64,000 nucleotides of DNA from Desmodus rotundus (taxonomy: Eukaryota > Chordata > Mammalia > Chiroptera > Phyllostomidae). Positions 23,640-33,718 of the stretch are shown here, in pieces. The translations under genes were made by a program, and so were the position numbers. How positions within the stretch are numbered: the stretch's first letter is position 1; every line of letters begins with the position of its first letter. The notes below the pieces were generated by a model. The model was not told the origin of the DNA and searched no databases. It saw only the letters and a program-made list of their open reading frames with translations. Location of the stretch: positions 40,949,998-41,013,997 of the forward strand of contig NC_071391.1 of assembly GCF_022682495.2 (NCBI RefSeq), given 5' to 3'.

Positions 23640-24125
23640 CCCGTTGCAGAAAGAAAACAGTCATTATCAAAAAGCCAATTGTCATTCTGCCTCTTTAGAA
23701 AAATTCCCATTAAAGATAAAGCAAATTTTAATTAGATTAAGTATCCAATTACTGTAATTACATTTTTTAAAAATTCACATCATGAAGATGACCCTTTTAA
23801 AAAGGGTTACAGGAATAATTAGTGTATTCATATTAACCAAAATGTATTGGATAATATTTATACCCAGAAGACAAAGTACATTACACACATTTCACCTTTG
23901 GGGAAAGCTTGCAAATGTTTTGGCAGTGGCATGAATATTTATGGGCAAGAATGTGCTTTAGCAAGATTATGTGAGGAAGCATTTAAATGCTCACCAATTT
24001 TTACCCAGGGGTAAAGTATACAGAAAATGTAGTGCAGAGATTATGGATATGCAAAGTGTGACTTAAGAGGGGAATTTCTATCAGTTTGCTTAATTAATTG
24101 GAGCCAAAGACTATTTCTTCTCATT
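23640..24125. promoter_or_regulatory. Candidate conserved non-coding element (largest in window)
   Basis: Nearly 500 bp of AT-rich, repeat-free sequence with AATTTTAATTAGATTAAG (23726-23743), CCAATTACTGTAATTAC, AATAATTAGTGTATTC, GAATATTTATGGGC, ATTTAAATGCTCACC and TTGCTTAATTAATTGG near 24088. The cluster of TAAT cores fits a developmental enhancer. Conservation must be tested by alignment. Confidence 0.5.
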
Positions 24126-24959
24126 CAAGGCAGAAAGGCCCAAGGTATCCAACTGTGACCTCTCTACCCTGCCGCCAGGGGCAGGGGCCAGCGAGGGGAG
24201 TTGGCAGGAAAGCAGTGCCGGACATTCTCACCTGGACCATTCCCCACCAGGAAGCCTGAGTCCTCATACTACTGATCTTTACCCACCGAGTCCCAGCTGG
24301 ATGCAGCTTTAGGTGAGGATTATGGACTTTCTAGAAGCTTCCTCCCTGTAGGTTTTCTTCTGAAATTGTCTTCCCCTCTCTGATTCCAATTTTCTTCCTT
24401 CCAACCTGTGTTGGAGCTACTGCCGCTGTTCCGGTCTCACACGCGATTGCCTTCCAGGCTCCATCACACTTGCTACCTCAGGGGAGACAAGCTGCACAGA
24501 CTCCATTTCACAGATGAGTACACAGGGGCTCCAGAGCTTGGAAGGGCTCCAGGAACCCCCCCACCCACCCATAGAGCTGGCCCTGTCAGGGAGCTCTGTT
24601 GCCACTCACCCCAGACCTGCATAGCCTCCATTCTGCCGGTCAGGAAGCTGCCTGTGGCCACCGCCAACAGCAGGAATATCTGTCCTCTGCTGCCACCTAT
24701 GCCAGTCAAAGTAGGCAGCCCAGGCATTGCTCTTTCTTCTCAGGGATAATTCCAAACCACAGTCAGCCATGGGTGTGTATCTGGGGAAACGGAGTTATGT
24801 AGCCACACCCTAGTGGCAAAGGGAAATCTAGTTTGTTGGATTAAACAATGAGAACATGAGGTTCTCAGTGTGTATAGAATCAGACAAAAAAAAAAAAAAG
24901 GTGTTAAAAAGATTTTGGACACTCACAGTTGACAGGTGTTTATCACAGTCCTCTCCTCC
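24126..24959. other. Intergenic, no gene recognised
   Basis: A weak MIR-like patch (CATTTCACAGATGAGTACAC) at 24505. An A13 run at 24887. No exon seen. Confidence 0.4.
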
Positions 24960-25190
24960 CTGGTAGGAATTCTATCCATCTTTCAAGGTCCAGACCCAAC
25001 ACCCTCCGTGGGCGTCCTGTCACTCTCCCACCTTCCTTATTTAGCCTCTTTACTCAGGGGTTTGGTGTTACAGGTCTTTCTCTCTTCCGCTCAGTGTCCT
25101 GGGTACTTGGATCTCATTTCCCTGCTAACCATCCCGATTTCTTGCCTATAATAAGGGTCCAGGACTCTCTACAATGGGACCACTGTTGTT
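24960..25190 (+). repeat. L2 fragment (sense)
   Basis: CTATCCATCTTTCAAGGTCC and neighbouring Pro/Ser-rich translation match the L2 3' region in sense direction. Confidence 0.5.
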
Positions 25191-25309
25191 CTGCATGGGC
25201 TCTTCTTTAAAATTGTTTTCAGAGACAAAAGAACATCCTTGGAATTTCCTCTGAGATGAAAGACCCTATCACAGGGGGACTTCCATTTTTGCAAATAGTC
25301 AAAGTTGCT

Positions 25310-25348
25310 GTGTTGGTCAGAGTTCTTCAGAGAAACATAACTAATTAG

Positions 25349-25382
<34 letters not shown>

Positions 25383-25765
25383 AGGGAGGGAGGGAGAGAA
25401 AGAGAGAGAGAGAGAGAGATATTCTAAGGAATTGGATCAAGTGATTATAGCGGCTAGGCAAGTCCAGAGTCTTCAGGGAGGGCTGCCAGCCTGCAGACCC
25501 AGGAAGAGCTGATGCTGCGGTTCAAGTCCACAAGGTGCTGCAAAATCACCTCTTACTCAAGGAGATCAGTCTTTTGTTCTATTCAGGTCTTCCAGTGGCT
25601 GTGTGAGGCCCACCCGTATTAAAGGACAATCTTCGTTATTCAAAATTCACCAATTTAAATGTGAATCTCATTCAAAACGTACTCACAGCAACACCCAAAA
25701 TAATGTATAGCCCACATACGTATGCACTGGGCCCAGCCAACTTGACACATAAAATTAATTATCAC
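25310..25765 (+). mobile_element. MaLR-type LTR with embedded microsatellite
   Basis: TGTTGGTCAGAGTTCTTCAG, AAGGAATTGGATCAAGTGAT, CCAGCCAACTTGACACATA and AAATTAATTATCACA are landmarks of a common mammalian LTR of the MLT group. A microsatellite replaces the normal TATATA/GAGA zone. Confidence 0.65.
25352..25420. repeat. Compound microsatellite (GT)n (GGGA)n (GA)n
   Basis: Uninterrupted TG dinucleotides, then GGAGGGAGGGAGG, then AGAGAGAG runs. Lies inside the LTR. Confidence 0.9.
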
Positions 25766-25867
25766 AAACCTGAAAGAGAAGTAGAGTGACTGATGGTGGG
25801 CAAAATCAGAGACGTTTTAAATGAGACTCTCTGGGGGGGTGCTCTGTTTTTAACCATGTCTTTTTTA

Positions 25868-26035
25868 GCCCTGGCCAGGGAGCTCAGTTGGTCACAGCAT
25901 TGTCCCAGTATGCCAAGACGGAGGGTTCAATCCCTGGTCAGGGCACATGCACGAATTTAACCGATGAATGCATAAATAAGTGAAACAGCAAATCACTGTC
26001 TCTGTCTCATTCTCAAGTCAATTAAAAATGTGAAG
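25868..26035 (+). mobile_element. VES SINE, older and decayed
   Basis: Starts GCCCTGGCCAGGGAGCTCAG, with a B-box-like GGGTTCAATCCCTGGTCAG and a shortened CT tail (CACTGTCTCTGTCTCATTC). Parts of the middle are missing. Confidence 0.8.
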
Positions 26036-26283
26036 AGATATAACTGACGTACAAGATTACATTAGTTGCAGGTGTGCAACACAATGATTCAATATTTTCA
26101 TATATTGTGGAATGATCACCACGTGAGTGTAGTCAATACCCATCACTGCACATTTTTTTTCTTATGATGAGAACTTTTAAGATCTGCTCTTAGAAAATTT
26201 TAAGTATAAAACAACGGTATTAACCATAGTACATGGCATCCCAAGGACTTACTTTATAACTGTAAGTTTGTACCTTTTGGGGT
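26036..26283 (-). mobile_element. L1 3' UTR (antisense)
   Basis: GCAGGTGTGCAACACAATG, AAGATCTGCTCTTAGAAAATT, CATAGTACATGGCATCCC and CTGTAAGTTTGTACC are the reversed L1MA/MB-like 3' end. Confidence 0.75.
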
Positions 26284-27645
26284 GACTCTCCACGTTATCT
26301 CTGATTGTTGATTCCTAGAAAGACATCTAGCTACTCGGAGCAGTGGCAGAAACTGTGTGTTTGCAAAACAAGCAGCCTCATACTTCACTAAGTACCTGCT
26401 GTGCACAGTTCTCTGCTCAACTGTGCCGTGAGGAGAAGACAACTCTATCCTCTGGGTGTTCCTGCCTTGGTGAAGAGGCCCAATGAACCCATGAGAAACA
26501 GTGTGCACAGGAATTCAGTGGAAGGAAGAGTCAGTGCAGGCTGGAGTATCCAGGAGAGCTCCTGCGTTATTTGGGCCTTATGCATTAGGAAAGGTGGGTT
26601 ATGAAAGAGGAGGGGAGGGAGTTGGGTAAAGGAGTATCCTGAGAGAGAAATTAGCAGAGCTTCTGCTGGTTCAAAGAAGAGAGCATGATCTGAGGCAAGA
26701 GGATAAACATGCAGGCCTTCAAAAGGGATGCCAGTGAGCTGGGACTTCACATAGCAGCCAAAAGGTAGTCACTGAAGACTTTTGAGCAGAGTAGGGTCCA
26801 GAGCTTGGACTCAGGAATATTAGCTTTGTCTGGACAGGACCTGGGAGCCTGTGGGCAGGGAGTTCATGAGAAGGCTACTGTTTCACATCCATTTTTTCCT
26901 TCTTGGTCTTATTCTTCTTTCTTCCACTTCCTCCATGCCTCCCTTATTTTTACTTCCCATTTGGAAATCCTTCCTACTCCAAATACCTTGTATGAGTTCT
27001 CCTTTGTCCTTCTGGTTGCCAGGAAGACCTCATATTCAGGAGTTAAAGAAACAGCCATCAGTTCAATCCTGGGAGTTCAGTTCATAATTATTTATAAGTA
27101 AATGTCTTGAATGATATTTCCCTCAGCCTCCCTTGCCCCCCTGTAAGATTTAAACCAATGCCTGATGTTAATAAAGTTTGACATTAAGGGTTGATTTCAT
27201 AGACAGAGACTTTCAACTCTCCATGATAAACATTCTGGGGGCACTCCCCACAGGCTGTCAGATAGGAAGGGGGCACAGAGAAGCAACAGACTTCTTAAAT
27301 TGAGCAAGAAAAGGGTCTAGCTGTTACTTTTGAAAACAGTTTCTTCATTACCACCCGAAAGAACTGGCAGACTTGCAAGTGCGGAGAGAAGCCTGCTCTG
27401 GGAGTTGGGAGACCTGGGCTTCAATCCCGATGCAATCATTAATGATCAGGGTGACAATAATCCCTTCCCCTTCGCAGCCCTCGCTTCTCCCTTTGGTTCA
27501 ATAACAAGACAGCTCAACTAACTCCAAGGGCCTCTCCAGTCTCCCCTTTCTCTGGCATGGATTCCTTGGAGGCTGCTGGTCTCAGGGGACACTTTGGGGT
27601 GCCAGGTCCTGGCCAGCATGTGCTGCTTGGAAGATGCTCTTAGTT
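26284..27645. other. Intergenic; L2-like remains, no gene recognised
   Basis: CACTGAAGACTTTTGAGCAG at about 26772 and AAGTACCTGCTGTGCACAG at 26390 resemble antisense L2. The rest is unrecognised. Confidence 0.4.
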
Positions 27646-27671
27646 TCCAGAGAGAGAGAGAGAGAGAGAGT

Positions 27672-27729
<58 letters not shown>
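27646..27729. repeat. (GA)n microsatellite
   Basis: Long AG runs with one TTAGAGG interruption. Confidence 0.95.
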
Positions 27730-27731
<2 letters not shown>

Positions 27732-28565
27732 GGTAGTCCCTGGCTGTCTTTAAGCCCCAAAGGGAACCCCTTTGCTAAGCTGGAGTGGTTTCCGAATACC
27801 TCTTATCCCACTTCCAAATGTTCACCACACTCAACAAGTCCTCTCCTACCCTGCTCATTCTCAGATAACGGTCTGACCATATCCTGTACCTAGAAGACTG
27901 ACTCAATAAGAAATGGACCCCCTTGATTTGTTGTTCCTGAGCTTCTTTTATGTGTGCCTGAACTCACTCCCATTTTCTTTCCTCTGAGCTGATCCCTACT
28001 GCTGGATTCTTAATGTCTGTTCCTTATGTCTGCTCCAGAATCTGGGCTTTGGTCCAACACTGGTCCCCTTGCTCCTATACTTTCCGTCTCCCCGTACTAA
28101 CATCTTCCCCTAACTGTGTACACATATTCAAGCCTCTTTGTTTAGAAAATAACAAACCTCCCTCAAACCTCAAACACCCTCCAGTTACCACTATACCTTT
28201 CAGCTTTTCTTTCCATGAAGCTCCACAGAGTGTGGGCGGGACGTGCTGTCTCTACTTCCTTGTCATTCACTCCTTCTTTAGCCACCAGACTTATGATCTC
28301 AGTTCTCCATGGATATTTTATTGGAAAAACTGAGCCCTCGCATCAGGGGTAAGACCCGAGTTTTTCAAGAGGACTCGAATCATATATAATGCACTCCTGC
28401 TCCACCACACCACCAGCCAGCAGGGCTCTGCCCTAAGCCTCCCCAGCTCCATGGGCTGCCTAACAGCCCTGTCCCCCAGAGGAGGCTCTTGTAGGAAGCT
28501 CCAACACCACAGGTGCTGGCCCTAATTGTGGCTCCATAATAGAGGAACAAGATTTGGAGGCTATC
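27730..28565. other. Intergenic, no gene recognised
   Basis: Pyrimidine-rich stretch with weak L2-like character at 27850-28300. No coding support. Confidence 0.4.
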
Positions 28566-28768
28566 GGCCCTGGCTGGTATGGTTCAGTGGATTGAGTGCT
28601 GGCCTGTGAACCATAAGTGTTGCCGATTTGATTCCCAGTCAGGGCACATGCCTGGGTTGTGGGCCAGGTCCCCAGTTGGGGGCACACAAAAGGTGACCAC
28701 ACATTGATGTTTCTCTCTCTCTCTTTCTCCCTCCTTTCCCCTCACTCTAAAAGTAAATAACTCAAAAA
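28566..28768 (+). mobile_element. VES SINE with perfect 17-bp target duplication
   Basis: Starts GGCCCTGGCTGGTATGG. The B-box-like GATTTGATTCCCAGTCAG is present. The direct repeat AAGATTTGGAGGCTATC flanks it exactly (28549-28565, 28769-28785), so the insertion is recent. Confidence 0.95.
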
Positions 28769-28973
28769 AAGATTTGGAGGCTATCAACTGATTCTTAATC
28801 AGACTTTCAACCAATCCTTTATTCAGCCCCAGTCCACATCTCTGCCTTTCAAGGAACTCAGTGTTTCCAATTCCTAAGACTTTGTAGGTTCTGAGGGGCA
28901 AGTTAGTTTGCCTGTTAGAGGCTTTCTGTCTGTAGGACTTTACTTTTGATGAAGAGGCACCTCACTCTGCACA

Positions 28974-29175
28974 TGCACCGTCCAATATGATAGCCACTGG
29001 TCACACGCTATTAACCATTTAAATGTGATTGACTGGTGCCGAATATGTTAAACTAGTAATATTTTGGGTATACTGGGTTAAATAAAATATTTACTTTATC
29101 TGTTTATTTTCACTTCCTAATGTGGCAACTAGAAAATTTTAATTACCTGTGACTAGCATTATATTTCTATTGGAT
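28974..29175. mobile_element. Internally deleted DNA-transposon relic
   Basis: Ends are inverted copies: ACCGTCCAATATGATAGCC at the left, and ATTATATTTCTATTGGATAA at the right. Inner GGGTTAAATAAAATATTTAC is typical of a common mammalian hAT-like repeat I cannot name with certainty. Confidence 0.55.
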
Positions 29176-29479
29176 AATGTTGCATCTTACAAAATTTTGA
29201 CATTTCTTGTCTGGTGTCATGGGGTTTCTCCCATTCTCTTTAGTCTTAAAATTGATACACTGTATCTCTTTATTTTCATTTTTGTAAGGTTTCTGGGGAA
29301 AGCGAAGATAAATGGGTGTGTTCCATCTGCTATGTTTAACTGGAAGTCGTATCCAAGCTGCTTACAGTCCGGCGCCTGCATATATTTGTAGTCTTATCAC
29401 GTATGTCCTGTTGCCTACCCTGTGGCCCAGACAGAATGCGTTATTAATACTAGTTTTTGGAACACACTAGGGAGCTTCA
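29176..29479. other. Intergenic, no gene recognised
   Basis: AT-rich; one 80-codon frame has no known domain. Confidence 0.35.
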
Positions 29480-29665
29480 AGCTTTCATGCCTTTGCTTTC
29501 TTTGCATCCTTTTTCTGAAATACCCTTCTAACTCCTCCCACCTTTCTGCCTAGTAACTTATTCTTCAAAGACTCACTCCATCTTCAAAAACTCACTTGAA
29601 TTTCACTTACTCTAAGGAACTCTTCCCTACTCTTCCTCTTTCTAGGTGTACTGATTGCTCCAGAG
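29480..29665 (+). repeat. L2 fragment (sense)
   Basis: CTGAAATACCCTTCTAACTCC, TTCTTCAAAGACTCACTCC and AAGGAACTCTTCCCTACTC follow the L2 3' region. Confidence 0.6.
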
Positions 29666-29674
29666 TCCAAAATA

Positions 29675-30202
29675 TTGGGTTACCCCCTCAAACCAAAAAG
29701 TTCATTATATTTTTCCATATAATGGCTCTAGTAGTGCCTAGTTGTTTTTAACTTCATTCAAAACAATTTTGTTAGATTGTATTATGACACCTGTCATATC
29801 AGCGTGCCCCCCCCAAAAACCCATGAAAATTGGTGAACTTTTGTGCAGCCATTTTAACATTGAAGATGAAGAAAATATGCAACATTCCCAGCGTATTATG
29901 CTTTATTATTTCAAAAAAGGTAAAAATGCCAAAAAAAAGCTTTTTGCAGTGTGTGGAGAAGGTGCAGTGACTGATTGAACGTGTCAAAAGTGGTTTGACA
30001 TTGGGCCAAATAATTCTCTGTTGTGGAGCTGTCTTTTGCATTGGAAGATGTTTAGCAGCACCCCTGGCCTCTGCCCAGTAGAGGCCAACAGTGGGAGATG
30101 GCCGACATACTCAAAATATCCAAATCAATAAAGCCATTGGTGAAAATGAAGAATGTGTCTTTTATTTTATGGAAAAAGGCATACGGACTTTTTGGCCAAC
30201 CC
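29675..30202 (+). mobile_element. Composite mariner carrying a MER20-like insert, copy 1
   Basis: TA dinucleotides flank the unit. The right terminus (GGACTTTTTGGCCAACCC) is a good mariner inverted repeat; the left one is disrupted by a small insertion. Left internal sequence encodes the decayed mariner transposase amino-terminal region (for example CGEGAVTD and LYYFKKGKNAKK). From about 29985 to 30090 the sequence switches to MER20-like hAT sequence (GATGTTTAGCAGCACCCCTGG), then returns to mariner (GCCGACATACTCAAAATATC). The transposase centre is missing, so it is non-autonomous. See 53699-54249 for the second copy. Confidence 0.85.
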
Positions 30203-30689
30203 TAAATTTCTTGCACTTTCTTGTTGAGGTGCCTATCTGCTCCGTTAGGGAAACCATCTTACGCATCAGACCCTTTAGTGCCATTTCAGGGTTCAATACA
30301 TAGTGAGAACTAATAGAATGTGTTATTAACTAGATCAGTAACGACATTAAGGAAGAACTGCGGGGATACAGAGGAAGGAGAGGTTGACTTGAAAAGTTTC
30401 ACAGGGTAGTATTTTCCAGCTGTTCTTCGGAGAAGTTTTTAAAGGGTGGGGATGGCTTTAGGAATTTTCCAGGCAGCTGCAACAGGACAAGCAGAGCCAG
30501 GACTATGCTGGGGAAATAGCAGATGATCTAGTTTGATGGGGCATTGGCAGGACCCGGTGATGCGGGGCCTCGAGGTCATAGAAAGGAGTTTGACGACTGT
30601 TCTGAGGATGCAGAGGAGTTGAGATGTTTGAAGCTGTGGAGAGCGATCCTTAGACCTGAGATTTAGCATTATCCCCTTTGGCTGCGGAT
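30203..30689. other. Intergenic just upstream of RIC3 promoter
   Basis: Purine-rich unique sequence. No gene. Confidence 0.45.
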
Positions 30690-31015
30690 GGAGAATGGAT
30701 GCGAGGGCCGTGGGGGTGGGGGAACCGGAAGATCGTGAGTTCGCTGAAGTAATGAGAAATTGATGGTGTGGTCGGGGTGGTAGTGAGCCGTGGTGGGAGT
30801 GCCGGCTATTTGGGCGGTAGGATGCGGGTGGGGCCTGAGGGGGAGGGAGGGGATGCTCGTTTGTGCGGCGGGCACCGTGTACAACGAAACCTCGCGGGAG
30901 CGGTGGACCGGCCCCGCACCGCGGAGTGGGCGGTGCGGGCGCCGGGCGCTCGTGTCCCTCGCGCGTTGCCGTCGGCGCAGCCCACCGTTAGCTCGGAGGA
31001 GGCCGCCGGTGCTGC

Positions 31016-31039
31016 GGTTCCGGTTCCGGTTCCGGTTCG
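31016..31039 (+). promoter_or_regulatory. Hexamer array (GGTTCC)3 with ETS-like cores, in the RIC3 5' leader
   Basis: Three exact GGTTCC units and a fourth ending in G lie 31 bp before the start codon. Read on the other strand this gives GGAA cores every 6 bp, three of them in CCGGAA context, the ETS-family core. Binding by GABPA or a related ETS factor is inference. Confidence 0.6.
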
Positions 31040-31069
31040 CGTCTGCACCTGTGGCGAGGGCCAGTGGTC

Positions 31070-31193
31070 ATGGCGTACTCCACGGTGCAGAGGGTGGCGT
31101 TGGCTTCGGGGCTCGTCCTGGCTATGTCGCTGCTGCTGCCCAAGGTTTTCCTGTCCCGCGGAAAACGACAGGAGCCGCCGCCAGCTCCCGAAG
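31070..31193 (+). CDS. RIC3: RIC3 coding exon 1 (start codon; residues 1-41 plus one base)
   Basis: This exon opens RIC3, an endoplasmic-reticulum membrane chaperone that promotes folding, assembly and surface delivery of nicotinic acetylcholine receptors (notably alpha7) and modulates 5-HT3 receptors. The coding join in this window is 31070-31193, 57088-57317, 58285-58360, 60923-61016. The protein starts MAYSTVQRVALASG, as in mammalian RIC3. Residues about 9-24 form a hydrophobic segment (signal or first transmembrane segment), followed by a basic Ser-Arg-Gly-Lys-Arg patch and a proline-rich stretch. The ATG at 31070 has G at -3 and G at +4, a good Kozak context. An in-frame GTG six bases upstream is not a likely start. 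The exon ends with one base of a split Gly codon and a consensus donor (gtaagc). It lies inside the CpG-rich promoter region. Identity is very sure. Confidence 0.97.
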
Positions 31194-31709
31194 GTAAGCT
31201 CAGGCCAGCCCCCCTTGAGCCCCCAGCATCCCTGCTACGAGTAGGGAGAACGCTGCTCCAGGGAGGGGTGACTCCGGTCCCCACCTACATCCGCAAAACG
31301 GGCTGGGGAAGGCACACCGTTCGGGAGGTGCCGAGCCTCACGGTTCCTTTGGCATCGGTGGTCAGCGGGCGCCCCTCCGCCACCGCCACCTTCCTGTCCC
31401 TTCTGACCTTCAAGGGCCAGGAACGCGTGCTTCCATGCTGGGCACCCTCTAAGTGGCCTGCACACACCCGTTACTCGCAGCCCCTTCCTCTCCCCGGCTT
31501 CTCTCAACGAATTCAGGTGCTTAGCTTCAGGAGGGCTCCCACTTGGAATCCCTCTTTAGGGTTTCTGGGTGCTTTCTGCTGTGTTTTTATATGTAATAAA
31601 GTCCGTTGGAATTGGTGGTGGTAACGTTAATTAGTAATGTGTGTGTGTATGTGTGTGTTTATGTTGGTTGCTGAGTGCTTCGGGCTCTTTTTGTGCCTTT
31701 TAAAACATA

Positions 31710-31856
31710 CAGGCATGCCTTGTAGATACTGCGGGTTCGCTTCCAGACCACCCTGTTAAAGCTGGTGGGCGGCGGGGGCTTGCCTTCAGTTTGTTTAAAA
31801 AAAAAAAAGGTGAAGAAAGAAAGATCTGTGAAGCGCAATAAAGCGAGGTATACTTG
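31710..31856. mobile_element. Short Tigger-like MITE in RIC3 intron 1
   Basis: 147 bp with inverted ends (CAGGCATGCCTTG and, reversed, CAAGTATACCTCG), flanked by TA on both sides (31708-31709, 31857-31858). Internal CTGCGGGTTCGCTTCCAGACC and GCAATAAAGCGAGG are typical of pogo/Tigger-type mammalian elements. It lies about 520 bp past exon 1. Confidence 0.75.
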
Positions 31857-32669
31857 TAACTTGAAGACTTAATCCAAATGTTAATTACTAACATGAAGAA
31901 ATCACTACCGTCCGCTTACTTAAATGTTTATTTGTTAATCCTTTGTTATTTGTATGATGTATGTGGTGTTTAAAAAATCCACCCTGTTGGCTGCATTTTG
32001 GGGCTTTCACATAATGAATGAGCGAGTGTAAAGGTGGATGCCAAAAGCTGGGAGAGGGAACTAGAACAATTCTCCATAGGCGATGAAGTTCTGCTGTAAC
32101 TCTCTCCTGTAAAGCATCTCTGTAACATCCTAGAGACGTGGTTTTATAGTCTCCAAACACTTCCACTCTTGTTCATCCTGTTATTATTGGACAGCTCCTT
32201 TTAAACGGAAATCCACTTCCCTTTAATTTGTGTGCACTGGCTGCAGGTCCACCCTCTTGCACATCCCGCATTATAAATACTACAAATACAGAGAACTAGG
32301 CTCTAGCGGCGGAGGGCAGGTAGAATTTGCTTGATAATCTTTATACTTGCAACAACGATTTACATGGAAGAGGCTCCCCAGAAATCTGTACGTGTTTGTT
32401 CTTATTTATTTATTGTTATTACAAAATCCCAAAGGTTTTACTTACTTGTCTGTTGACATTGTCTGCCTTGAAGAGAAATAAATTCATGATGATCTTGCAC
32501 AGTAAAATTCTTCCAAAACAGTGTTTTACTGCATTGAATTCCCATTATGCCGAATTATCTTGAATAAGTTGTGACGAATGCGAGTGGGAGGCAGTCTTGT
32601 GAGTGTTGTAGAGTATAGCAATTAGACATGGCTCTTTCCCTTGAGAACTCAAGTGCTGGTGTTCAATGT
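31857..32669. other. Intron 1, no feature recognised
   Basis: Unique-looking, AT-rich. No exon or repeat seen. Confidence 0.4.
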
Positions 32670-33015
32670 TCTCATCTAGAATCTTTGCACTTTCTGTTCT
32701 CTTTATTCCTGAAGTGTTCTTCCCTCAGCTTCCTCATCATTCAAGCTCATATGTGACCTTCTCCAAGACACTTTCCCTAAGGAGCCTAGCTAAAATAATT
32801 CTTTCCACTCCCATCATTTCCTATTCCGTCATGTTGTTTTTATTTTCTTTATTGCAGGGATGACTATATGAAATTATCTTGTTTGCTCTTTTGTGTTTGT
32901 TTGTTTCTAGTTTCTAGAATGTAAGCTCACTGAGAGCAGGGACTTTGTCTTCTTTAGCACTATTTCTTTAGCACCTGGCTAAAATAACAGTCAGTAAGTA
33001 CTTTTAAATGAATAA
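32670..33015 (+). repeat. L2 3' end (sense)
   Basis: TTCTTCCCTCAGCTTCCTC, TGTGACCTTCTCCAAGACAC, AGAATGTAAGCTCACTGAGAG and GCAGGGACTTTGTCTTC follow the L2 order closely. Confidence 0.85.
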
Positions 33016-33718
33016 TTTAAGATTATGAAGTTCCTAAATTGTGAATTCTCTTTTTGCATTAGTTGCTGAAGCAGTATTTCTAGGCAGAAACTTGTCTTGA
33101 ATGATATATTCTGGTGACTGAAATTCGCTAACGTAAATCCCTGCCCTGGTGTACTGACATTTGCAAAATAGTAACTCCTAACCATTTTGGGGTTACATAT
33201 CCCTTTAAGAATCTGATGAAAGTTACAGATTGTCTCTCCAGAAAAATGCATATGCTTTTTATGTACACATTGAGGATCTGAGTAGCAATTCAGAGAATTC
33301 ACAGAACCCAGAAATCCTTGCTTTGAAGAAAGGGGCAGCCTCCATCATTTGAAAATTCTTAAAATTCGTGTCACTGGATCTTCCATTTCCACCCATTGGA
33401 GTATGTGAAAAAGCATAGTCCCTTTTCCACATGACAGCTGTTAAGATAGTGTTTTAGCAAACATTTACGATGTCCCCTTTCACATAGAATACACAGTGTA
33501 CTGCGGATACTGCGGATTCCAAGGAAGAATAAGCCAAATCACTGCCTGAGGAACCCACAGCTTATAGAGGAAAACAGACGACAAATAAGTGCAAAAAGTG
33601 TCAGGTGAAGGTCCCCAAGTCCTTGCAGGGAGTGGTGGCAACATGGTTAGAATGGTCAGTTTTATTAGAGGCAAGAAAGGTGTCATAGAGGAGGAGACTG
33701 TAGTTTTTTTCTAGCGAC
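33016..33718. other. Intron 1, weak L2-like remains
   Basis: A block at about 33480-33690 (GTACTGCGGATAC, GGCAAGAAAGGTGTCATAG) resembles antisense L2. No exon. Confidence 0.35.

Larger units (their letters stand above)
30690..31300 (+). promoter_or_regulatory. RIC3 CpG-rich promoter and 5' leader
   Basis: Density of CG dinucleotides rises sharply from about 30.85 kb through exon 1 and falls off near 31.4 kb, unlike anything else in the window. Sp1-like GGGCGG-type cores occur at about 30927-30933 and nearby. No TATA box is evident. The exact transcription start cannot be read from the sequence. The likely reading is a CpG-island promoter for RIC3. Confidence 0.8.

Noticed and set aside
27646..27729. 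CRISPR-like or satellite array
   Set aside because: Simple GA dinucleotide repeat, no spacers.
1..31000. LMO1 terminal exons
   Set aside because: Searched for the LIM-domain Cys/His pattern and the end of the LMO1 protein; none found. LMO1 is probably just outside the window.
31064..31069. GTG upstream of the RIC3 ATG as a start
   Set aside because: Mammalian RIC3 begins at the ATG at 31070, which has good context; GTG starts are very rare in vertebrate genes.
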